The notes under the pieces: generated by a model
Told to the model about the DNA's origin: nothing
The model's input: the letters and a program-made list of their open reading frames with translations, nothing else
Databases searched by the model: none
Part shown: positions 1 through 8,900 of the stretch, in pieces
Layout: the number at the start of each line of letters is the position of its first letter
Numbering within the stretch: the first letter of the stretch is position 1
Translations under genes and position numbers: made by a program
Assembly (NCBI GenBank): GCA_036513415.1
Contig: DATBZA010000179.1
Coordinates: 1-64,000, forward strand
Reading direction: 5' to 3'
DNA from: 40CM-4-68-19 sp036513415
GTDB lineage: Bacteria; Myxococcota; Myxococcia; Myxococcales; 40CM-4-68-19
DNA length: 64,000 nucleotides

Positions 1-2
1 CG

Positions 3-632
3 CAAGCAGCAGCCGCCGCGAGTCCAGGGCAAGCGCCCCCCGGCGTGCCAGCGTCGGGAGCCGTGCCGACCGGATCACCCGGAATTCCGGCCCCATCTGA
101 TGTTCCGTCAGCTCCCGAGGTCGCGCCCCGCATGCCCGAAGTGCCGGAGGTGCCGGGCGCCGGGATCATCTCCAAGGCCGAAGGAGCAGCGGGCGAGGCG
201 CAAGGAGCGGTGGCGGCGCCGGCGGGCATCGGAGTGGTCGAAGGAGCGGTAAGCGCCGCGGGAGCAACGGTGTCCGCCGTCTCTGCCGTCGGAACCGCCG
301 CGCAGGGTGAAGCGCAGCCAGCGGCCGTGGTCGCCGCCGGCACCGGCGTGGTCGCATCGGCGACCTCCGGCAGGGTCGGCGCCGCGGCGGACGCGGCGCA
401 TGAGGGCGCGGCAGGAATCGCGGCCGGCAAGGATCTGCCGGACGCTGCGCGGGACAAGGCCAACCAGAAGGGCGAGGCCGCCGCTCTGGGCACCAAGGGC
501 GGAGAGAAATTCGCGCAGGTGAAGGGGCTCCAAGAGGACGCGGCTCAAGCGGGCGCGGACCTGGCCGACAGCGCGAAGGAGACGGCTGGAAAGGCCGGCA
601 AGGACGACGACAGCTCGGACATCGAGGAATAG
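3..632 (+). CDS. Ala/Gly/Pro-rich protein, 3' part
   Basis: The reading frame is open to the left edge, so the true start is probably upstream; a GTG at 45 is the first start codon inside the window. The visible 210 residues are low complexity, very rich in Ala, Gly, Val and Pro, with acidic patches and an Asp/Ser/Glu-rich C-terminus. No domain is recognisable. It lies just before the contractile injection genes on the same strand. Proteins next to eCIS loci often have such disordered tails (cargo or DUF4157-type proteins), but nothing visible here proves that role. Confidence 0.5.
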   Translation, partial: QAAAAASPGQAPPGVPASGAVPTGSPGIPAPSDVPSAPEVAPRMPEVPEVPGAGIISKAEGAAGEAQGAVAAPAGIGVVEGAVSAAGATVSAVSAVGTAAQGEAQPAAVVAAGTGVVASATSGRVGAAADAAHEGAAGIAAGKDLPDAARDKANQKGEAAALGTKGGEKFAQVKGLQEDAAQAGADLADSAKETAGKAGKDDDSSDIEE

Positions 633-719
633 GCCGCGCGAGCAGAATGCCCGGTGCTTGAATTCATTACCGAAATTCACAAAGGACTCAGCGCGCCAGC
701 GGAATTCATTGTGCGCTGC

Positions 720-747
720 TTGACTCTAGAGGGAATTCTCCCAGAAT
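720..747 (+). promoter_or_regulatory. Candidate sigma-70 promoter for the eCIS genes
   Basis: TTGACT at 720-725 is followed after 16 nt by CAGAAT at 742-747. It sits in the 182-nt gap (633-814), which is distinctly more AT-rich than the surroundings and holds repeated GAATTC-type words. The first eCIS gene starts at 815. The -10 match is only four of six, so this is tentative. Confidence 0.35.
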
Positions 748-814
748 GGGCGCAACCCCCTCACCTGTGCACTCACTTCGGGAGAGTCACTCCTAAGGTA
801 GCGGTCTGTCCTTC

Positions 815-1495
815 ATGCCCAAGCACCAGGTCATCCGCGACGCCGGCCAGAGCCTTCTCGGCGTCCTCCGCGCCGAGCTGTCGGCGCAGAAGAGCAAGGC
901 CCGGGCCCACCTCGCAGCGCCGACCGCGGAGTTCCTGCGCAAGAACGTGCCCTGCCTGGTGCTGTACCTCTACGACATCCGGCCTTCCGTCGACGTGCGC
1001 ACCAACGAAAGCTGGCTCCTCGAGGAGGAAGTGACGGACGAGAAGGGCGAGACGCACGTCGTCCGCTACGCGCGGCCTCTCGAGATCGGCTTGCACTACC
1101 TGCTCACCGCCGCCGCCGAGGACCTCGCCGACGAGCACGAGATCCTCGCCCTCGGCATGAAGGCGTTCCTCGATCACCCGAAGCTCCAGGGCGAGCAGCT
1201 CGCGGGCGACTCCTTCTTCCGGCAGGACGCGCTGGCGCTCCACCACGACACCGAGTTCACGCTGGAGACCGCCGGCCGCGTGTTCGCGGGCCTGGGCCAG
1301 AGCGCGCGGGTGGCGGTGGGCTATCGCACCGACGCGCGCCTCTTCTCCGGCCGCGAGATCGGGCGCAGCAAGCGCGTCCGCGAGCGCCACATCGACGTGT
1401 TCGATCAGCTGAGACCACCCCCGGGCAGCGTCAGCGCCAGGGAGCTGGGGGTGGAGGCGAGGCCACCGAAGATCGTGTCTCCGCCGCGGAAGTGA
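815..1495 (+). CDS. DUF4255 / Pvc16-like tail terminator protein
   Basis: The 226-residue protein looks like the Pvc16 N-terminal (DUF4255) family, the cap or terminator of eCIS and phage-tail-like particles. Seen: an N-terminal helix with a conserved-looking VLYLYDIRPS segment (about residues 49-58), then the typical LxIGLHYLLTAAAED core around residues 91-105, where family members have a Leu-rich strand and helix. The C-terminal 30 residues are Pro-rich and probably flexible. It opens the structural gene cluster, about 120 nt before sheath 1. The family assignment is by pattern recognition; position at the head of the cluster supports it. Confidence 0.75.
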   Translation: MPKHQVIRDAGQSLLGVLRAELSAQKSKARAHLAAPTAEFLRKNVPCLVLYLYDIRPSVDVRTNESWLLEEEVTDEKGETHVVRYARPLEIGLHYLLTAAAEDLADEHEILALGMKAFLDHPKLQGEQLAGDSFFRQDALALHHDTEFTLETAGRVFAGLGQSARVAVGYRTDARLFSGREIGRSKRVRERHIDVFDQLRPPPGSVSARELGVEARPPKIVSPPRK

Positions 1496-1618
1496 CTCCC
1501 TGGACAGAGGGGAAGTTCGTTCGACCTGTGGTCATCGAGAAGAGGAACCAACGCAATCTCCCACGCGAGGCCGCCTCCCTTGTGCGGTCTCCAACCACCG
1601 AACGGTAAGGAGTAGTCC

Positions 1619-2869
1619 ATGGCAACGTCGTATCTGTCTCCAGGCGTGTACATCGAGGAGGTCGACCGCGGTTCGAAGCCCATCGAGGCAGTCGGGACTT
1701 CGACGGCGGCATTCATCGGCGAGTCGTCGGTCGGCCCCACCAACGAGGCGGTGCTGATCACCAACTGGGCGCAGTACACCCGGACCTTCGGCGACTTCTC
1801 GCACTCGACCTTGCTCGCGCACGCCGTCTACGGGTTCTTCAACAACGGCGGCACCAAGGCCTTCGTCTGCAACGTCTCTCCCAGGACGGTGACGGCGGAG
1901 CAGGCCGCCAAGGAAGCCGAGAAGAAGGAAGCGGAGTCGAAGAAGGCTGCCGAAGGCGGCAAGCCGGCTGCGGCCCCCGCACCCTCGGCAGCACCGCTGG
2001 GAAGCGCGGCCCCGAGCCCGGCGCTGTACATCGGCAAGGACGAGGGCCCCGGACGCCGCACGGGCCTGAACGTCTTCAACGACATCCCGGAGATCTCCCT
2101 GGTCTGCGCACCGGGCCAGACGGACTCCGCGATCCAGGATGCGGTGATCTCGCACTGCGAGAACAACAAGTACCGCTTCGCGATCCTCGACTCGGCGGAG
2201 GAGCTGGGCAAGGAGGGCATCGCAAAGATGCCCAAGCCGCGCGACTCGCAGTACGCGGCGTACTACTTCCCCTGGATCCAGGTGTACGACCCCGAGAAAG
2301 GGAACATCTTCGTTCCGCCCTCGGGCCACATGGCCGGCATCTATGCGCGCAGCGACTCTGAGCGCGGCGTGCACAAGGCCCCCGCGAACGAGATCGTCCG
2401 CGGTGCGCTCGGCCTCAAATACTCCATCTCGCGGGCGGAGCAGGACTTCCTCAATCCGCGCGGGATCAACTGCATCCGGAACATGGGCGACCGCGGCATC
2501 CGGGTCTGGGGCGCGCGCACGGTCTCCAGCGACCCATCGTGGCGGTACATCAACGTCCGCCGCCTGTTCCTGATGGTCGAGCAGTCGATCGAGATCGGCA
2601 CGCAGTGGGTGGTCTTCGAGCCCAACGACGAGACGCTCTGGAAGCGGGTCTCCCGGAACATCTCCGCCTTCCTGCTGCGCATCTACAACTCGGGCGCGCT
2701 GATGGGCAAGACTCCGGAGGAGGCGTTCTACGTCAAGTGCGACGCGGAGACCAACCCGCCGGAGGTGGTCGACGCCGGCCAGATGGTCTGCGAGATCGGC
2801 ATCGCTCCGGTGAAGCCGGCGGAGTTCGTCATCTTCCGCATCGGCCAGATGGCAGGGCAGGCCAAGTAG
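1619..2869 (+). CDS. eCIS tail sheath protein 1
   Basis: A 416-residue contractile tail sheath of the phage FI / Pvc2-4 type. The N-terminus begins with the hallmark YLSPGVYIEEVDRGSKPIE (about residues 4-22) and a GTSTAAFIGES turn; the C-terminal half has the sheath-core signatures RGIRVWGARTVSSD and INVRRLFLMVEQSI, ending in EIGIAPVKPAEFVIFRIGQ, the strand donated to the neighbouring subunit. An Ala/Lys/Glu-rich insert at about residues 97-135 is low complexity. A GGAG ribosome site lies just before the ATG. It would wrap the tube encoded by the next gene and contract to drive it. Confidence 0.93.
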   Translation: MATSYLSPGVYIEEVDRGSKPIEAVGTSTAAFIGESSVGPTNEAVLITNWAQYTRTFGDFSHSTLLAHAVYGFFNNGGTKAFVCNVSPRTVTAEQAAKEAEKKEAESKKAAEGGKPAAAPAPSAAPLGSAAPSPALYIGKDEGPGRRTGLNVFNDIPEISLVCAPGQTDSAIQDAVISHCENNKYRFAILDSAEELGKEGIAKMPKPRDSQYAAYYFPWIQVYDPEKGNIFVPPSGHMAGIYARSDSERGVHKAPANEIVRGALGLKYSISRAEQDFLNPRGINCIRNMGDRGIRVWGARTVSSDPSWRYINVRRLFLMVEQSIEIGTQWVVFEPNDETLWKRVSRNISAFLLRIYNSGALMGKTPEEAFYVKCDAETNPPEVVDAGQMVCEIGIAPVKPAEFVIFRIGQMAGQAK

Positions 2870-2888
2870 GTTCGCGGGGGGGGGGCGG

Positions 2889-2918
2889 AAGCCCGAGGGC
2901 CCGATCTCTGGGCCCCGG
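2889..2918 (+). terminator. Intergenic hairpin after sheath 1
   Basis: GCCCGAGGGCCC (2889-2900) can pair with GGGCCCCGGGC (2908-2918) around a short loop. There is no U-tract, so it is better read as a transcript-stabilising or attenuating hairpin than a classical terminator. Confidence 0.45.
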
Positions 2919-3026
2919 GCTCTCCGGCGGGGGTCGGCGGCAAGGATGAGCAGTGAGGCACCGGACCCACGGTCCGGATCGCAGTGAACCAGGCCCTCGA
3001 TGGGGGCCGAAGCCTGGAGAAGCAGC

Positions 3027-3491
3027 ATGCCCGTGAAGTGGACTCGCCAAAGCCTGACGGGAAGCACCAAGACCCAGGGCGACTTCAACCTCGCCCACCG
3101 GTTCAACGTGGAGATGGACGGCATCCTGGTCGGCGGCTGTCACACCGTCGAGGGACTCGAGCACGAGCACGAGGTGGTCGAGTTCCAGGATGGCGACGAC
3201 AAGGAAACGCACTACCGTCCCGGGCGGCAGAAGGCCGGCCGCGTAAAGATCACCCGGGACTTCTCGGCGACGAAGGAGTTCTTCAACTGGCGCAAGACGG
3301 TGACCGACGGCAAGGTGTCGCGCAAGAGCGTCTCCATCATCCTGCTCAACGACGCGGGAGAAGAGGCCCTTCGCTACAACCTGTTCGAGTGCTGGCCGAC
3401 GAAGTACCACGGCCCGGCGCTCAACTCGCGCAACAGCGCGCACGCGACCGAGTCGATCGAGCTGGCCTTCGAAGGGCTGGAGATGAAGTGA
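3027..3491 (+). CDS. eCIS tail tube protein 1 (gp19-like)
   Basis: A 154-residue inner tube protein of the T4 gp19 / Pvc1-type family. Seen: HRFNVEMDGILVGGCHTVEGL (split here into strand-loop-strand near residues 21-40), a VVEFQDGDDKETHYRPG segment and a C-terminal ESIELAFEGLEMK strand, all typical of tube monomers that stack as hexamers. The ATG at 3027 is chosen over one at 3000 because GGAG lies 7-8 nt before it and family members begin close to this point. It follows sheath 1 and pairs with it functionally. Confidence 0.9.
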   Translation: MPVKWTRQSLTGSTKTQGDFNLAHRFNVEMDGILVGGCHTVEGLEHEHEVVEFQDGDDKETHYRPGRQKAGRVKITRDFSATKEFFNWRKTVTDGKVSRKSVSIILLNDAGEEALRYNLFECWPTKYHGPALNSRNSAHATESIELAFEGLEMK

Positions 3492-3522
3492 GGCAGTAGC
3501 CCTTCGTAGCGAAGACGGTCCT

Positions 3523-3559
3523 GGCCCCGAGGGTGGAATCGGAAGAGTGCCCTCGGGCC
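3523..3559 (+). terminator. Intergenic hairpin after tube 1
   Basis: GGCCCCGAGGG (3523-3533) pairs with GCCCTCGGGCC (3549-3559). Like the hairpin after sheath 1 it lacks a U-tract and lies between co-directional structural genes, so it may set relative mRNA levels. Confidence 0.45.
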
Positions 3560-3613
3560 TGGAACGGCCCGCATTCAACGACGCAGCAATCACCGGGGAG
3601 GAACTTTTCCGCG

Positions 3614-4000
3614 ATGGCGTTCAAGACCGAGTTCGAGTTCACGCTGCCGAAAGGATTCGTCGACGAGCACGGCAACCTTCACCGCAAAGGCGTGATGCGC
3701 CTGGCCACGGCCAAGGACGAGATCGTTCCCTTGCAAGACTTCCGCGTGAAGAACAACCGCGCCTACCTGGTCATCATCCTGCTCTCGCGCGTGATCACGA
3801 AGCTCGGCGACTTGAAGGAGGGCGAGGTGAATCCCGGAGTAGTCGAGGGCCTGTTCTCGGCCGACCTCTCCTACCTGCAGGAGTTCTACCGTCAGATCAA
3901 CGAGAGCGGCACCGCCAACGTGGGCGCGAAGTGCCCGGGCTGCGGCCAGGAGTTCCAGGTCGACATCGGGACGGGAGCCACGGCGCTGGGGGAATCGTAA
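3614..4000 (+). CDS. Phage tail assembly-like eCIS protein
   Basis: A 128-residue protein beginning MAFKTEFEFTLPKGFVDEHG and containing a conserved-looking VIILLSRVITKLGDL helix, like the small tail assembly/chaperone-like proteins encoded between tube and second sheath in eCIS loci. The C-terminus has one CPGCGQEF zinc-knuckle-like pair of cysteines. The ATG at 3614 follows GGGGAGG at about 3595-3601. It probably acts in particle assembly; the function is inferred from position and general resemblance. Confidence 0.65.
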   Translation: MAFKTEFEFTLPKGFVDEHGNLHRKGVMRLATAKDEIVPLQDFRVKNNRAYLVIILLSRVITKLGDLKEGEVNPGVVEGLFSADLSYLQEFYRQINESGTANVGAKCPGCGQEFQVDIGTGATALGES

Positions 4001-4008
4001 GCTACCCG

Positions 4009-4179
4009 TTGGACAAGCTTTCCGGCGAGGTAGCCTATATCGCGTACCACTTTCACTGGGGCATGGACGACATCCTGGAGATGGAGCACAAGGAGCGCCA
4101 CATGTGGATCAAGGAGATCTCCGAGATCAACAAGCGCATCAACGAGTCGTCCAAGGGCGGCGGCGATACTTCGTTCTAG
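4009..4179 (+). CDS. DUF6760-like small eCIS protein
   Basis: About 56 residues: DKLSGEVAYIAYHFHWGMDD followed by ILEMEHKERHMWIKEI and a Ser/Gly tail. This matches the short DUF6760-type proteins that commonly sit just before or between sheath genes in eCIS clusters; role unknown. No ATG or GTG precedes the conserved part. The only usual alternative start is TTG at 4009; ATC at 3994 would include the preceding residues that family members normally have (VSYPLDKL). It overlaps or nearly abuts the stop at 3998-4000, so translation may be coupled. Confidence 0.7.
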   Translation: MDKLSGEVAYIAYHFHWGMDDILEMEHKERHMWIKEISEINKRINESSKGGGDTSF

Positions 4180-4193
4180 CCCCGGAGCGCGGG

Positions 4194-5411
4194 ATGAGCA
4201 GCCTCTACAAGTCACCTGGCGTCCACGTCGAATCGGCCGGCGATCGCTATGTCCCGCTGGAGCGCGTGGAGACGGGCGTCACCGCGTTCCTCGGCGTCAC
4301 CGAACGGGGGCCGCGCAACCAGCCCACCCGCGTCGGATCGTTCGAGCAGTACGAGAGCGTCTTCGGCGCGGCGGACAGCTACATGACGCACGCGCTGCGC
4401 GGGTTCTTCGACAACGGCGGGCGCACTGCCTACCTAATGAACGTCGCTGCCGGAGGCGACCTGGACCCCACCCCGGACGATTTCATCGGGCTGCAGGGCA
4501 CCGAGGCGCGCGGACTCCAGGCGCTCGAGCCGATCGACGACATCGATCTGGTCGTGGCGCCGGATCTGATGTTCCATTACCGGCGCTCGGTCGGCTTCCA
4601 GGAGCCGGCCCACGTGCTCGCGGTGCAGCGGGCGATGGTCGAGCACTGCGAGAGGCTTCACGACCGTTTCTGCCTGCTCGATCCACTCCCCGGCCACGAT
4701 CTCGAGGAGGCCCTCCGCTGGCGCGCCGGGTTCGACTCTTCGCACGCCAGCTTCTATTTCCCCTGGATCAAGGTGCGCAAGGGCGAGGAGGTGCTGGCGC
4801 CCATTCCACCTTCCGGGCACATCGCCGGGATGATCGCCCGCAACGACCGGCAGGAAGGGGTGCACCGCGCTCCCGCCAACCAGCCGCTGCAAGGCCTGGT
4901 GGACGTCGCGCAGCGGGTGCGCAAGCGCCAGCGAGACCATGCGTTCGACCGTCGGGTGAACACGCTCGTGCCGTTCCCCGGCCGCGGCATCCGCATCTGG
5001 GGCGCCCGCACGCTCAGCTCCGATCCGGCGTTCGTGCAGATCAACGTCCGCAGGCTCATGATCCTGGTCCGCAAGAGCGTGGAGAAGTACGCGCAGTGGG
5101 TGGTGTTCGAGCCCAACGAGCCGACCTTGTGGAAGAGGATCATCCGCTCGGTGGACGTTTTCCTCGGCGATCTCTGGAAGCAAGGTGCGTTGGTCGGCGC
5201 GGCCCAGGACGAGGCGTACTACGTCAAGTGCGACGAGGAGACGAACCCGCCGGAGGCGCGCGACGCGGGCGAGCTGATCTGCGAGATCGGGATCTCGCCG
5301 GTGAAACCGGCGGAGTTCATCGTGGTGCGCATCCACCAATGGACTCGCGAGCGCACGGACGCCGACAAGCCGGCGGAAGCGCCCGCGGCGGCGTCCGCAG
5401 TCGCCGGGTAG
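4194..5411 (+). CDS. eCIS tail sheath protein 2
   Basis: A second sheath paralogue of 405 residues. It begins MSSLYKSPGVHVESAGDRYV, has the GVTAFLGVTERGP turn, RGIRIWGARTLSSD and INVRRLMILVRKSVEKYAQW in the core, and ends with EIGISPVKPAEFIVVRIHQW. It lacks the Ala/Lys insert of sheath 1 and has a shorter N-terminal arm. A GGAG lies 6 nt before the ATG. In PVC/Afp particles different sheath paralogues occupy different rings (base versus trunk), so two forms here suggest a similar division of labour. Confidence 0.93.
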   Translation: MSSLYKSPGVHVESAGDRYVPLERVETGVTAFLGVTERGPRNQPTRVGSFEQYESVFGAADSYMTHALRGFFDNGGRTAYLMNVAAGGDLDPTPDDFIGLQGTEARGLQALEPIDDIDLVVAPDLMFHYRRSVGFQEPAHVLAVQRAMVEHCERLHDRFCLLDPLPGHDLEEALRWRAGFDSSHASFYFPWIKVRKGEEVLAPIPPSGHIAGMIARNDRQEGVHRAPANQPLQGLVDVAQRVRKRQRDHAFDRRVNTLVPFPGRGIRIWGARTLSSDPAFVQINVRRLMILVRKSVEKYAQWVVFEPNEPTLWKRIIRSVDVFLGDLWKQGALVGAAQDEAYYVKCDEETNPPEARDAGELICEIGISPVKPAEFIVVRIHQWTRERTDADKPAEAPAAASAVAG

Positions 5412-5424
5412 GCAAGCGTCCCCT

Positions 5425-5453
5425 AGGCAGGCTGCCTGGAATCTGATAAACTC
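5425..5453 (+). promoter_or_regulatory. Palindrome and extended -10 before tube 2
   Basis: AGGCAG-G-CTGCCT (5425-5437) is a perfect 6-1-6 palindrome, followed by TGATAAACT (5444-5452), which fits an extended -10 element. It lies in the 80-nt gap before tube 2. It could be an internal promoter with an operator, or a small hairpin. Confidence 0.3.
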
Positions 5454-5491
5454 AACACGATGAAGTTCTGTCCGCTCGCCGAGGAGCCCCG

Positions 5492-5938
5492 ATGGCCGGC
5501 GCCGCCCGCAAGGACCACCACCCGGTCGCCTTCTTCCGCGTGGAGATCGACTCGATCGACAGCGCCTCCTTTCGCAAGTGCGGAGGCCTGAAGAGCGAGA
5601 GCGAGGTCTTCGAGTACCAGGAAGGCGGCGACAACGACACCGTTCGGAAGCTGATCGGGCCCACCAAGGCCTCGAATCTCGTCCTCACCAAGGGCTACAT
5701 CTCCGATCCGGCGCTGTTCAAGTGGCGCGATGAGATCGCCGCCTCGGGGACGAAGAAGATCGCCCGCCGCAACGGCTCGGTCGTGGCGCTTGCACCGGAC
5801 GGCAAGACTGAAGTCGGCCGCTGGAACTTCCAGAAGGCCTGGCCGGTGCGCTGGGAGATGACCGAGTTCGACGCCAGCACCGGGCAGGCGGTGTGCGAAG
5901 TGCTCGAGCTCGCGGTCGAGAAGCTCTCGAAGGGATAG
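5492..5938 (+). CDS. eCIS tail tube protein 2 (gp19-like)
   Basis: A 148-residue tube family member: HPVAFFRVEIDSIDSASFRKCGG near the N-terminus, then SEVFEYQEGGDNDTVRKLIG and a WNFQKAWPVRWEMTEFDAS segment before the C-terminal helix-strand. The F-K/S-E-x-E-x-FEYQEGG pattern is typical of gp19-type tube and tube-initiator proteins. It differs clearly from tube 1, as Pvc1 and Pvc5 differ in PVC. It may form the tube base ring next to the spike and baseplate. Confidence 0.9.
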   Translation: MAGAARKDHHPVAFFRVEIDSIDSASFRKCGGLKSESEVFEYQEGGDNDTVRKLIGPTKASNLVLTKGYISDPALFKWRDEIAASGTKKIARRNGSVVALAPDGKTEVGRWNFQKAWPVRWEMTEFDASTGQAVCEVLELAVEKLSKG

Positions 5939-5941
5939 GGC

Positions 5942-8900
5942 GTGCCCGAAAGCGCGACGCAGACGAGCGGCCCTTCGCTGGAGCAGATCCTCTGGCGCTC
6001 GATGGATCGCTGGCGTGAGGAGCCCGCCCTCCTCGACGCGGAGGAGTTCGCCGAGCACATCGCCCGTTCGTTCGAGGGAATGGTGCCGGAAGAGACGTTC
6101 GCGGAGCGCTTCTTCGATGACGCCGGCAGGTTGCACCAGCGGCCGAAGAGCCAGGCGGAGACGGTCGTTCGCAGGGCGCAGCAGCGGCTGCACGCGTACG
6201 AGTTCGACCTGAACAGGCTCGAGTACGTGATCGTCGAGGAGAAGGAAAGGCTCGTCGTCGTTTCGGAGTTCGGCCAATTCGTCCTGCGGAAGGACGACGC
6301 GGTCAGCCGGGCGCTGGAAGCGGCGGTGGTGAAAGCGCCCGAGCGCGGCGGCGGGGAGCCGCGCGGCTACCTGGTCCGCAAGAGCGGGGAGTTGGTGGGC
6401 GTCGACGTGAACAAGGTGGCCCGCACGCTGGAGCGGCTGATCCTCCAGCAAGTCTCGGCGCCGGCGGTGGAGGCGCCCGCAAAGCGGCTGGCCGCCTTCA
6501 GCCCCGTGCGCAGGGCGATGACCGCTGTGCGGGAGGAGCGGGCGCTTCGGCAGGATCCGCGGCTGTCCGATCCGGCGCCGCTCCCGAAGGCCCGGCCGAT
6601 CGAACCACAGACGCTGCCCACCGCGCTGATTCTGTTGATGCCGGACGGATCGCTGGCGCGAGCGCGGATCGGCTCGGCCCATCGCTGGGAACAGATGCTC
6701 GGGCAGCACGCGCGGGCCGCCGCGCAAAGCGTGTCCATCGAGACAGGGAACGTCGTCGCGGTCATCAACGGGGTCGTCCGCGGCAGCGCGGGGGAACGTG
6801 CCCTGGCCCAGGGCGACGCGGTCGCGACGGTCCGCTCGGCGGGAGCTCCGGTGCGCGCTCTCGCCGGCGACGGGCTCGCCCGCGCGCTGGTTTCAGGAGC
6901 ACGGGTCCTGCCGGCCGTCGGCGAAGGGGAGCGCTTCTGGATCCAGCCGGAGAAGGCGTTCCTGCCGGACGCGGCAGAAGCTCCCCCCAAGGCGATGGTT
7001 GCGGCGCCCCTCCAGCTGGGGCAGATCACCGGCGACCCCTGGGCGGACTGGGCGCTCACCGCCTCCGGAGCGCGCATGCGCACGGCGCTGCGCGCCGCCG
7101 TCGATCGGCCCGAGGCGCCCGTCGCCCTGTCCACCAGCGCCGACCCGCTGCCCCGGAGTGGCGCGGTGCCGTTCACCGCGCTGCGGACGCTGCACATGGC
7201 GCTCGAGCGCACCGCGGCCGCGGGCGCGTATCGGCTGCCGCTTGCGCGACTGGACTGCGCTCCGGATGCGATCGGCGCCGGGACGGCGCTCCGGCTCGAT
7301 CCGCTCGACGAGCGGCGCGACACCGTCAGGCTTGCCGCCCCCGTAGCGACGGCAGCCGGCACGGCGCGGTTGGTTCTCTCCATGCCCTTTCCGAACCACG
7401 GCGAGCTGCACGTAGGCAGCGATCTCGCGGCCGCGCTCGACACCTGGCTGGGCGCGCCGGCCGTTCCCGCGCCGCCGGGTGCGATCCCGCTCGATCTGCG
7501 CCGGGATGAGTCCGCGGGCTCGACTGTTCCGCCCCAGGCGTTCCGTACCCTGCACGGCCGGGCGCTGCGAAGCGCGCAGGATGCGGTCCAGACCCTGGAT
7601 CTTCCCGCGGTGCGGCCGCTGCTCGGCGGCGATCCCTCGATCTCCGGCTTGCCGTTCCTTCTCCACCGCGCGGTGGTGCAGAGTGGAGAGTGGAGTGCGG
7701 CGCCCGCAGTGGCGCTGCCTTCCGGCATTCGCGAGCTCGCGCTGCGCGCGCCATTCGCGGGCGAACTGGAGATCCCGGTCGCCGCGGCGCCGCGGCCCCT
7801 GGGGCCGGGGGAGGACGAGATCGTCATTCCCCTGCCGCTCTGGGCGCAGATGGGGCGCGGAGCGATGTCCGAGACGGACCGGATCATGGCCGCGCCCCTG
7901 GCTGGGAGGGGATACGCGCCGCCGCTCGGTGTGTACCGGCTCGTGGTCCCCGGAGGCGGTCCTTTCGATCTGAGCGGGAGCGCCCCCCCGGAGACGCCGG
8001 CGATCGAGCTGTCCGGGCCGACGGGTTTGAGGCTCGCACCGCGTCCGTCGAGCACGGTGAGCGCCACGACGCTGGGCGGGGCTCATTTCCTCGGACGTGT
8101 GCCACTCGATCCGGGCGGCCACCCGGATCGAGGCCGCAGCCGTATCCGGGTCGGAGCGCCCATGCAGGGCATCGACCTGAGCGGGCTCGTCTCCAACGCG
8201 CCCGCCGCCGCCGAGCCGGCTGCGCCGACATCGCGCCCCTCCATGACTCAGCCGACCCAGCGCGCCGCGGCGAACGTCGCGTCCAAGGCGTCGCTGGCAG
8301 CGACGCCGGGCTCGGGGCCTGCGGTCTCCCGCGCCGCGCTCGCGACGGACACCGCTCGTCCGTCGGCAGCCGTTTCCGAAAGCCTCGTGACCGGGCTCCC
8401 CCTGGGGACGTGGAGTGGCCACCGCCCGACCGCCACTGTTGACCACCAGCCGTGGACGTACTCGTGGCGCCATCGGGATGAGCCACAGGCGGTGGGAGGC
8501 GTGGTCCTCTCGGGGTTCTCGCGTCCGGCATACGCGCAGCTGCCGATCGCTCTGCGCTTCCGTTACGTCGGTGCACCGTTGTGGTGGTCCACCGGCGCGC
8601 GTCATGCGCCGTTCGAATCCGACGGCGAAACCCCGACGGCTTCCGGAGCGATGGTCCTGGGGCTTCAAGCGGCAAACTCCGCGGCCTCGATCTGGCGATC
8701 GATCCTCGTCGCCAGCGCCGGGCAGGAAGACGTCACCGGGGGCATGGATAGCCGCCGCGACAGATCGGCCGATGCGATGAGCAGCGTCGTTCGCAAGCTG
8801 GACGCGGCGCCCCCTCCAGCGGTCGTGGCGTCTCCCGAGCCGTCCGGTTCCGCCCCGGCCTATATCGCGATGAGCAGCTCCGGCCGGGCGGGGCCGATCT

